Origin: Rutpela maculata
Taxonomy: Eukaryota > Arthropoda > Insecta > Coleoptera > Cerambycidae
Length of the DNA stretch: 64,000 nt
Assembly (NCBI GenBank): GCA_936432065.2
Contig: OW386291.2
Coordinates: 17,957,821 to 18,021,820 of the forward strand
Reading direction: 5' to 3'
Position 1 is the first letter of the stretch; every line of letters starts with the position of its first letter. The notes beneath the pieces are model-generated. The model saw only the letters and a list, made by a program, of their open reading frames with translations. It made no database searches and was not told the origin of the DNA. Position numbers and translations under genes: made by a program. Below are positions 54,985-64,000 of this stretch, one piece after another.

Positions 54985-55060
54985 TTTTTTTCGTTGTGAG
55001 AAACTTGGATAGAAAATCTGGATGCGGAAGTAGTGATTCCTTAGGCAGCGGTTTTTAATA
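54985..55060 (+). mobile_element. ACTTCCACATCC family, copy E, right end only
   Basis: TTTCGTTGTGAGAAACTTGG, AAAATCTGGATGCGGAAGTA and GATTCCTTAGGCAGCGG match the right ends of copies A and D. It abuts the upstream side of the copy-4 gene relic. Confidence 0.65.
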
Positions 55061-55830
55061 AAATATAAGAGCCTGTTATCGTCGTTATCATCGTATTTCG
55101 TTGGATGGGGGTAGTTTCAACTCCCGGGATGGGTTAGGTCACTTGTGATCGATCTTTACTTATTTTATTCGAATTAATAAAAAAATCGATCCGACAAGCC
55201 CCTGCAAGCCCAGCACCGGAAAATCGGAGAAGAGGAGAAGGTTTTCAGGTTTGGGGGTAGGTCCCGCCCTCAAAAGCGAAGGTATACCCCTTTCCAGCTG
55301 ATTTTCCTTATTTTCGTGGCATTTCGTTATTGGGGTTGGGGAGTGGGTTAGGTCACCTCTGGTCAATATTTGTGTGAACTATTTTATTCAAATTAATAAA
55401 AAATAACCGATCCGACAATCCCTCGCAAGCCTAGCACCTGAAAATCGGAAAAGGGAGTGTAGTGGTTTTTCAGGTTTAGGGGTAGTGGGTGAAGGGTAGC
55501 GTAGGTCGGAAAATCTTATTCTACGCCCTCGAAAACGAGGGTATACGCTTTCCAGCTGATTTTTGTTGTTTTCGTGGCATTTCGGTATTGAGGGTGGGTG
55601 GGTGGCTTAGGTTGGGTACCTGTAAAATAAGTAAAAATGTGGTCAATTTTTACTTATTTTATTTGAATTGATCAAAAACAAAACCGATCCAACAAGTCCT
55701 TGCAAGCCTAGCACCGGAAAATCAGAAAAAGTGGTGGTTTTCTCGGTTCAAGGTTAGCCTTTGGAGGGTAGGCCAGAAAATATTGTCACCATCGTGTTCC
55801 CCGCCTTCGAAAACGGGAGAGAAGATGTAT

Positions 55831-57240
55831 TGCGGTCCGGTCACAGAACTTTTGGGCTTTTTGCCTTTTTCTGGTTTACGTCAAGGCATTATATTCCACC
55901 CAACACTGGCACCTAAAAAAACATTGCAGCCGAAAGAGAATCAAATTTTGAGAAGAAAAGGCTGTAAGTAATTTCTAATATAAATTGATAGTCCTTTAAG
56001 TTATAACGACCTAAAAAATTGGGATTCTAGCTTGAAATAAGTGGTATTTCAAAACGATTTTCGTCAAATTCTCGGAAAGTATTACATTGACCGAAAATAT
56101 GCTAGAGATAAATAACAAAGCTGCTAAGTTAAGAATGCATTTCGTTTTTCCTTCTAATTTCTGTGGAATTAAAGGTTTCGGAGATCTAGAAGTATAAGAA
56201 AAATAAGAAAAGTGTTTACTTTAAATTTTAAATATCTCAGAAACTATGGTACTTACGTCAAAAATTCCAGCGACCAAAGTGAAAAACCATTAGTTTGTTT
56301 TTCAAATGATATTTTGACTATTTCTATAGCATAAAAACTAAGAATTTATGACAGAAACAATGTGCTTCTTTACATTTTTTTAATAAAGAAAGTTACCTTT
56401 TTTTAATGTAAGTATTCAGTAATTAAAAAAATATGTTCTCATATATATAATCTTAATAATGTAATGATTTTCGGAAAAAAACGTATTATTATTATTATTG
56501 TTTCTTTGCTAATATCTCCATAAAAAATATTAGTTTTAGCGAAAGAATGGTGGATGTCAAAAATAAAGCTTATAAACTGGGAATTATTGCTTTTTTATGT
56601 ATTTATGTAGAATTAATAATTTCGGAGATATTTAAGTTTATATATGGCACCCAAACTTTTATAGGATGAAGTATATAGTTTAAATGTTGAATATCTTAGA
56701 AACTATGACACTTCCATAAAAAAATGTAAGAATTAAAAACAATTAGTCTTTAAAAGATTTTCTATTTGTTTCTGTATCATAAAAAAAAAGAAGTTATTGC
56801 CAAGGGAATGTGCGTTTTCACAGTTTTTTAACAAAATATCCCCATTTTATTATCGTAATTATCCAGTAATAATTTTTTTTTCAAAAATACTGTTTCGCGA
56901 TAAAATACATCATCTAAATGCTCAACTTTTTTTTTCGTTTAAAACACTTATTTTAGAAAAAATTTAATCCTCCAGTCGCCATTTAGAATTTTTAATTTTG
57001 ATATCAGTCTTATAATCAGCGATCCCAAAAACATACATATCTTACGTTTCCAGAAACAAATCAGTAATACTTTTTCAAGTATTGAATATCTAAGTTTAGT
57101 GGTGGTTTTCACAACTAAACTTGAAGGTAAGAACAAATGTCCTGACCATATAGAGACTGAAGATGATATCTTTTGCTACAATAATTACCCATAAAGAGAA
57201 ATTATGATTACATGTGGGTTTATTCCTTAATTTTACATAA
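55831..57240. repeat. Degenerate direct duplication in A+T-rich DNA
   Basis: AAATATCTCAGAAACTATGG at about 56227 resembles GAATATCTTAGAAACTATGA at 56688, and the following 200 bases stay similar (AAACAATGTGCTTC versus GGGAATGTGCGTTTTC; GTAAGTATTCAGTAAT versus GTAATTATCCAGTAAT), an offset of about 461. The rest has no recognised feature. Confidence 0.45.
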
Positions 57241-57244
57241 TTTT

Positions 57245-58160
57245 TACTGGTGCGGAAGCTAAGTGGCTTTTTCGGACACTCATCGTTACAAGCATTTTCC
57301 ATGCGCTGATCAATTCTATGGAACTTAAATAACGACAAAATAGACTTCTGGCATATGTCAGCCCGTCGAGTTGGCCATGGTTCAAGATATAAAAATCAGT
57401 GAAATTATATCATCGTTACAAAGACAATTTTTTTTGTGTGTACACATTTTATGTTTAGAATGAATAAAATAAGATCGCCAGAAAGTCTGGACCATCAGGG
57501 GCGCAACCAGAAAGGTCAAATATGTAAAGAAACGGAGTTATATAACATGATCGTTACAAACTTTTTTAAGGTTGAGCATGTTTATTTAAATGTTTTGAAC
57601 ACAGAAAAAAAATCCCAGAAAGAAACTCCCGTCAGTAAGGCTAGCCAGAAAGAAAATGTTTAGGATTTTTGAAGAAAATTGGATTTTTTTTTGGCATATT
57701 TCATCTCAGAACTCTAAACTCATCGTTACAAGTTCTGGCTCCTTTTTAAAACGTAAATATAGAATAACCTCCCCGTAAAGTACTTAGTGTCAACAAACGT
57801 ATCATAGGCTCTTAAATATACAAGAATTTAACACTTTCGGCTAACTTGACTCCGTACCGTGCCTCAGATGTATTGTATCATTATTACCTTACTGGCTGCG
57901 CCTCCTGACGGTCCACACTTTCTGGCGATCTTATTTTATTCATTCTAAACATAAAATGAGTACACACAAAAAAAATGAGCCTTGTAACGATGACATGATT
58001 TCACTGATTTTTAAACAGTGTTCGTGACGCTCCTGACAGGAGGTGACCCGCCAGAAGTCGATTTTATGAATCGTTATCATCCATTAAACCATAAAAATAT
58101 CTCAAAGTTCATAAAACGATGAGTTGCCGAAAAAGCCACCTAGCTCCCGCTCTATACCTC
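57245..58160. mobile_element. Foldback element with repeated CATCGTTACAA
   Basis: Inverted arms about 57250-57530 and 57885-58160 share AGCTA(A/G)GTGGCTTTTTCGG, TTTCACTGATTTTTA/TAAAAATCAGTGAAAT, TTTTATGTTTAGAATGAATA and AAATAAGATCGCCAGAAAGT. The word ATCGTTACAA appears at 57280, 57411, 57549 and 57721 and inverted at about 57982. The loop has no gene; the frame at 57436-57663 is chance. Confidence 0.62.
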
Positions 58161-58239
58161 TAGGTACTGCACTAAATATAAATTGAATAATAAATATGAT
58201 TTTAAATATTTATTCAATATGAAAGTTGGTTTGAAATTT

Positions 58240-59640
58240 GGATCAACATATTTCTGTCTCGCTCTTAACTTGGTAATGCATAGTGAAAGAGCATAGAATA
58301 ATATCCTGAAAAGTTTACATTTCGCTCGGTTGCAAAACATACAATAAAGTGAAAAAAAAAAAAAATTCATCCGTTTTTTCAATATTTTGAAATTAAGTCA
58401 AGCTAGGATAAAATAAAAAATACAGATTGATATTTATGAACAAAAAATGTCCTAACTGAATTTATCGCTAAAGCCACGGTATTCCAAAAAAAAAAAGAAA
58501 TAGTCAAGTAACGTTATAACTCGAAGCAAGATCCATGCGTACGCGCGCTTGAATACGCATGACTCTGACACCGACGCACTGAATTACATGTCACTAAATC
58601 AGAATTTGTTTAATTCATATGAACGTTGGTTCATTTAAAATATGGAAATTGTAGCTTTCCGATGCTTTTTTGTTTTAAACAATACAAGCAAAGGATGGAT
58701 GGGAAAAATATACTTATATATATTATCACGCCCGAACTCGATCATCGCAATAAAAAATATAGAAAAAATACAAGCCCTTCAAAAAAATTATTTCTTCATT
58801 AAGAACTGTTAAAAAGTACACTTCATGATTATTATGGTTTATTAAGTTGTAGTAACGTGGATTAAGAAAAAAGTACATTTCAATCATTTTAATTTCCTTG
58901 CTTGATGATTCTCTTGATAAATATATATATATTGGAGGCTGTAACTTGTCGAGAAATTGACCCTATTGGAAAAAATAAAATATCACTATTTCGGAAAAAA
59001 TGTATACTTTTCGAATGTTCAAACACAAATTCGTTTACTTGTATGCATTTCCGAAAATATGATCAATTCCATCATGATCAGAAATAGCGATTTTCACGAT
59101 CTTATCCTTATAACTGTCTATAGTCTTGAATATAAATTCTGGAACTTTTCCAGTACATTAACAAATGTATAAGAAATCTATTGGGTATAGTATACCTATA
59201 ATAAATACAATATAGTAAATTCAGGTAAAAATTCATGCGAGTTACGGCGCGGCAGATCTGCTTCGATCCTGCGGCTATGTGTGGTGTCTGTGTATGCCTT
59301 CATAATTACATATTTTCCCTCTATACTCCCTATTTATCTTCCTATTCACTAAGAAAAATGTTAAAAATGTGTAATAAGAGACAGAAAAAAAGCTTTATTT
59401 TACTCGTTAGAACAGCTAAGAATTTTGCGAGGTTCCGTGGTATATATTTAACCGTGCGCTTGGCCGCGCAGAGTGACAAAGTTGATATATTTACCTGCAT
59501 TTTTTAATTTTTTCCTACCTACCTATTTCAAAATTTTGAAAAATGTATGAAAAAATGTTTTTTTCCTCTTTTTTTTTTATCTGCAACCGAGCGGAATGTA
59601 AACTTTTCAGTATATTATTCTATACATTATCACGAACTCA
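58240..59640. repeat. Inverted repeat with CGAGCGGAATGTAAAC core
   Basis: TATCCTGAAAAGTTTACATTTCGCTCGG (58300-58330) is inverted at 59585-59620, with matching T/A-rich flanks (CAAAATTTTGAAAAATG) and GAATAATA/TATTATTC words. The interior (58400-59520) shows no gene; CATGCGTACGCGCGC near 58535 and TGCGCTTGGCCGCGCAG near 59455 are isolated G+C spots. Confidence 0.5.
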
Positions 59641-60147
59641 TTAAAAAAAAATTATTCATTTTGCAAGTTTTTGTTCTGTGTCGTCTGGACTAAATATCTA
59701 GCCTGCTGTTTTATCGTGCCTTCAAACCTGAGCCCTTGTAAACATCACCGGCGTCTTCCCCATATTCAGCCATCACCGTTGAACCACCCGTCTCTAACTT
59801 GTTTTGTTCATAAATCAACTATCAAACATATTTGTTATCGTGTCCTTCCTTGATAGAGGAAATACTTATTAATATGCCAATTTATATGGAGGTCACGTTG
59901 ATGCTGATAAAATATCACGGCATGCTGAAAAATTCATGCATTTTAATATGCTTGATTATTTTACGTATTTAAATACCGTCCTACTGAATGTGGAAAACAC
60001 GAACTGATATGTTTGTTTTACATGTTCAAAAAGGAAAACTGTAAAACTGTTTCTATTACAAGAATTTGATTTCGTTTTATATTCAGTATAGTGTGTTTTC
60101 AGAACATCACTCCAAAAGACAAATAATTATTTATTTTTTTCAGATTA

Positions 60148-60936
60148 TACAGGGTGTTTCGAAAAGATTGGGACAACGTTTATCCGTAGATACTTGACAT
60201 CAAAATAAGTCGATTTAACTCAAAGAGTAGTGGTCTAACTCTTTTCGTGTTCAAGATACAGGGTGGCAAAGTAAAAAAATTGTATTAGTAATTTGTCTCT
60301 ATCTTAGAGACTATTATACATATCTACTTCAAAGTTGGTAACGTCATGTTTTTCAGGTCGCTAATTGCAATGGTGCTATTACCGATGCCATATTTTATGG
60401 ATGGCGCTAGTTACAGGACTTTTACGTGACGCTTTAAGCCATAACTTCTTTGAGGTTAGGTTTTGGACATCGTCTTCTACTATAATCGAAACGCAATTTA
60501 GTTTCATAAAAAAAAATCGCGTATTTCTCTGAAAGGGTGCATTTTATCGCGTTTAAACAAGTACACCTTTCTTTAGGAAACTAAATTGCGTTTCGATTAT
60601 AGTAGAAGACGATGTTCAAAACCTAACCTCAAAAAAGTTATGGCTTACAGTGTCACGTAAAAGTCCTGTAACTAGCGCCATCTATAAAATATGGCATCGG
60701 CAATATCACCATTGTAATTAGCGACCTGAAAAACATGTCGTTACCAACTTTGAAATAGATACGTATAATAGTCTCCAAGATAAGAGACAAATTACGAATA
60801 CAGTTTTTTTTACTTTGCTACCCTGTACCTTGAAAACGAAAAGAGTTAGACCACTACTTTTTGAGTTGACTCGACTTGTTTTGATGTCAAGTATCTACGG
60901 CTAAACGTTGTCCCAATCTTTTCGAATCACCCTGTA
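60148..60936. mobile_element. Foldback MITE, TACAGGGTG ends, TA duplication
   Basis: 789 bp, palindromic almost to the centre (about 60530-60565). Ends TACAGGGTGTTTCGAAAAG and, inverted, TACAGGGTGATTCGAAAAG, both flanked by TA. Shared text: GATTGGGACAACGTTTA, GATACTTGACATCAAAA, CGCTAATTGCAATGGTG, CTAACCTCAAAG/CTAACCTCAAAA. No coding. The two arms differ at only a few percent of positions, so it is fairly young or gene-converted. Confidence 0.82.
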
Positions 60937-60941
60937 TATAG

Positions 60942-61670
60942 TTTGTTAAAAAAATATGTATATCATTTCGGGTATTCAGCAGATAACTTTCAAAAAAACC
61001 ATTCGTTCCTTTCTTATACCACTGATTTAAATCTGACCAAGCTAGAATGTCAACAAGAAGTTCCCTTGCAAACCGACTTGTCAACTTCTTTCATACGCTT
61101 ACTATATCTAACATTCAGTATGAAAGACAAGAAAATAACCATTCATTCTAAATACTGATGATCTAAGTCTGATCGTGTCAATATATTAGAAGAAGCCTCC
61201 CTTACGAGAAATTCTTTCTAGTAACTCTAACCCTACTTAGAAGATACTCCATTATAATTAGACATTTGTTACATTTCAAAACCAAGAACTAGTAAAAAGC
61301 ACAAAGAAAATAGGTATAAAATTTCACTCACATGTCAAGTAAATAAATGCTTTCCTGTCAGTTTTTTACATGAAAATATTTTCTTAATAATTTTTTAATA
61401 GTAATTTTTATTTTTATTTCGAAGTGAATATATATCTCTCCTGATGTAAGTTGAGTAGCACAAAGATGGGTTCTAAAGAGAATGAAAAAATTTGTACAAT
61501 TTTTAGAGGGAAAGTGGAAATGTTTTATTTATTAAGTCGGTTCGTAAGGGAACTTCTTGTTGAAATTACAGCTTGGTCAGATTTAGATCAATGGTATATG
61601 AAAGTAATGAATGGTTTCTTTTAGAGTTATCTGCTGAATACCCAAAAAAATATTTTTTAACAATAATGTA
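60942..61670. mobile_element. Inverted-repeat element next to the TACAGGGTG MITE
   Basis: The arm 60942-61085 (TTGTTAAAAAAATATGTATA, GGGTATTCAGCAGATAACT, AATCTGACCAAGCT, CAACAAGAAGTTCCCTT) returns inverted at 61530-61670. A degraded second copy of the inner arm motif follows the left arm (61138-61210: AACCATTCATTCTAAATACT, TAAGTCTGATCGTGTCAA). The MITE may have inserted at the left terminus. Confidence 0.65.
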
Positions 61671-61679
61671 AGCAAGAAT

Positions 61680-64000
61680 ACTAGATATTTATTTTATATT
61701 GTAACGTTAAATTAGGTTCCGATCTTATAGTTGTATATGCGGATGTAAATTTAGAAATGAGTGAAGCTACGTGTTTTTTTAAATGTTTTAGTTGATACCT
61801 GAGGAAAAGGGTATTTATATTTGCTTCTTTACTTTTGTTGATAGCAAAGGGGATAGAGAAGGTAACTTGTTTGTGTATCGTTGGTTAAATAAAAATACTC
61901 TGGAAACTTTCTTGTTACCTATGGGTTTTATTTCATAGAATCATTATAATTTAGGTTCATGGATTTGTCATGTCTGGAGGGTTATAATAGTTTTTATTTT
62001 ATGTATTTTTCCTTTGGTTGCTGGCAGGAGGTATTTTGGCTGCCTAACCTAAAACGATAAACAAAACACAAGTTAGTAATAGCTACCAGAGAGAGTTTAT
62101 ATTGTATGACTTACTGTTGGATTGAGCTAATCCTATTATTTCAGGCCGTCTAGGCTGGAAAAAAGATTTAGTTACACTTCTATTAGTTACAACAAAACCA
62201 CACTCTCTTACCTGTAGTTAACAAGTTCTTATTTATTTATTTAAATAAATAAGCCTGGTAGACCTTTTTATTATTCCTTTTTGTCAGCTGTCATATTTCA
62301 GTTTGAGGAAAAGTGTTACCAACATTGGTTATGGAGGAAAATTTATGGCATTTAAATTATTAATCCTAGTTTTATTTATTTTTATTGTAAATATGGTACG
62401 ATCATGGGTTTTATGCTTATTAGTCTCTATTTTAAGAATTGCTTTAATCATTCTATGGTTAGGACTATTTTCTGTGTTTTTATAAATTAGTACGCGAAGA
62501 GGAATTATGGGTAGGTTCCTAATGAAATGGCAAGCTGTGATTGGTGCTCGAGAACATGTGGTTGACCGGAAAAGAAAACGCGGTTTTCTTGTTCATTGGG
62601 TAGCCGTCGTTCCCCTGTTCAGACGAGATTTTTCTGACTGTTTTTTTACAAAAAAAAAAAACATCCCGATATTCACTTTTGGGGATTATACTGGAAAGTC
62701 TTAAAGTTTAGAAGTGCCTGCTTGTTGGTTAAGCTGTTTGAAGCCGATTGTGGTTATTGTGGAACTTCTAAATAGGTAGGAAACGAAGCTATCGGATCCT
62801 TGTTTTTTGTGTGAGCCCATTCCGGTTTTGTTGGGTAAGAGGACTTTTGCGATTTTCTTAGAATACCAAATTCTAAACGTTTTATCCTTTTATATAGGCA
62901 ATACATTGTATATAGTTATTTAATCTATTGGAGAGTTAAGTCTTTACTTTCAAGTTTGGGAGATAGATTTTTCTTATTATGAAAGTTTTGTTGGAGGCCC
63001 ACGTGCCGAATTTTGGATTGGAATTTACTGTTATGATTACGAATTTACGAATTGTGAGGACGCTGACTTTAATTACGTATGCTTCAGTCACGCATCAAGT
63101 TACATGACGGGAATTCACCTGAAGAGCCTGGAGTTTCTGGTATTATTCATCACCTTTATGGACTTTTGAGGTCGGTGGCTTATTTTTAATTCGCATTACA
63201 GTGATGTCCAGAATAAAGGACCCCCTCTTGCGTTTCAATTTTTTTGTTCCTGTAATTCTTTTATAACGATGGCCATTTTGAGTGCCTAAACATTTGATAT
63301 GTTACTCATGTAGTATACTTATTTTCTTTACAATTAATGTGAGTAACTGCGCAGTTATATACGTATCTTTAATTGTCTTGTACATGCACATATCTTAGGA
63401 TACTAGAAAGATGTTGGATGATTGTAACGTCCGTACAGTATATTGAATTTATTTAAATTAGGAGTTATTTAACAATTTTTTTTGTACGAATTTTTTAGAC
63501 TAAATCAGAGAGTCACCTTATGACTGAACCTTTCACCAATTTGTTATAAATGTTTTTTCCTATTTGGAAATACTTGTCCTATTTTCTGTAATAAAATTTT
63601 ATCTTAAAATTGACTACTGTTTATTGATTATGTTGTCAAAGGAGACTTCAGTATTAGAATAAACACGGAGTTTGGTAATTTTAAATCGGTGTGTCGAACG
63701 GGTGCTTGAGATTGGTGAAATTTTATTGGAAATTACCTGGCGCTCAAACCTTTTTTTTTTTTGGAAAAATTTAAAATCGTTAAAAATAAACGAATCTCAC
63801 CACTGAAGTCTCTTGCTGGAGCTACCAACCTTGAGTTAAATGAGCATCAATATATAGTTTAACTACATCATTTGTGCAAGTTCGTGGTAGAGTATTGTGA
63901 TAGGTGTCATTTTGTTATTATCCATAATGTGAAAAGTGACGATGGACATCTGCGATCCGCGACCGGGCAAAAGGGGAAGGAGGTTAATATTTTTTAATTG
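61680..64000. other. A+T-rich region without recognised features
   Basis: About 2.3 kb with no inverted repeats, microsatellites or coding blocks that I recognise. A short TTTATTTATTTAAATAAATAAG palindrome lies at about 62232. The hydrophobic frame at 62303-62485 has no usable start and no family signature. This may be host intergenic or intronic DNA. Confidence 0.45.

Larger units (their letters stand above)
53766..55830. repeat. Inverted tandem arrays flanking a nuclease/CXC relic
   Basis: Two units on the left (about 53770-54020 and 54030-54180) and three inverted units on the right (about 55080-55310, 55310-55570 and 55570-55830) share GATTTTCCGGTGCTAGGCTT, GTCGGATCGG-type and AATTCGAATAAAATAAG words. 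The marker GCAAGCC(C/T)AGCACC lies at 55207, 55428 and 55703, so units are about 220-275 bp. The arrays enclose 54.18-55.07 kb, which holds the fourth nuclease/CXC relic and a fragment of the ACTTCCACATCC family. Confidence 0.7.

Noticed and set aside
62303..62485. 60-residue hydrophobic frame as a small membrane protein
   Set aside because: Begins at TTG, A+T-rich codons, no conservation evidence; such frames are expected by chance.

Overview
This 64 kb window is A+T-rich eukaryotic DNA, most likely from an insect or another arthropod. Coding relics are split by spliceosomal introns (a clean 61-bp intron at 14335-14395). Most of the sequence is layered, decayed transposable elements of types common in insect genomes: non-LTR retrotransposons, tRNA-derived SINEs, hAT, Tc1/mariner-like and MULE/FLYWCH elements, and many long foldback elements. 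I see no prokaryotic operons, no rRNA or canonical tRNA genes, no CRISPR array, and no intact host gene. The species cannot be named from this sequence.

Layout. 1-3250: possible host-like pieces (a broken THAP-type zinc finger, an unrecognised exon, a possible acidic last exon). 3.2-5.8 kb: repeats, including the first of five copies of a family with ACTTCCACATCC ends. 5.81-7.83 kb: hAT-type foldback with a perfect 8-bp target duplication and a transposase 3' end in both arms. 7.87-16.26 kb: large element with ~685-bp terminal inverted repeats. It holds a nuclease/CXC-gene relic, smaller elements sharing CCGCACA ends, a 75-bp tandem array, a FLYWCH gene in its own inverted-repeat element, and a SINE that carries an inverted duplication. 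16.75-17.73 kb: hAT MITE. 18.26-25.19 kb: a SWIM-zinc-finger foldback inside another repeat, then an inverted-repeat element split by a 3.4-kb LINE. 26.3-30.3 kb: two more LINE relics. 30.9-33.7 kb: non-coding inverted-repeat elements. 33.8-37.6 kb: a LINE whose (ATT)n tail holds a retrotransposon with a restriction-like endonuclease. 38.5-45.7 kb: two long-inverted-repeat elements carrying the nuclease/CXC gene, one of them inside a LINE relic. 46.9-50.6 kb: foldbacks and a complete ACTTCCACATCC copy. 51.5-52.8 kb: LINE endonuclease fragment with an (AATC)n tail. 53.8-55.8 kb: a fourth nuclease/CXC relic between inverted tandem arrays. 57.2-61.7 kb: foldbacks. 61.7-64 kb: no recognisable feature.

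The most interesting signal is one protein family that appears four times (9.2-9.7, 39.1-40.0, 44.2-44.9 and 54.3-55.0 kb). It has a PIN/FEN1/XPG-like acidic-residue core and a cysteine-rich tesmin/CXC-type tail. Each copy lies between long inverted repeats whose sequence differs from copy to copy. This suggests a nuclease-encoding DNA transposon group. A second theme is foldback elements in which the 3' end of a transposon gene is duplicated head to head, seen independently in a hAT-type element and in a SWIM-type element.

All calls come from reading the sequence. Family assignments rest on recognised motifs and recalled family patterns, not on database searches. Outer boundaries of the degenerate repeats are good to roughly 10-30 bases unless a target duplication is given.
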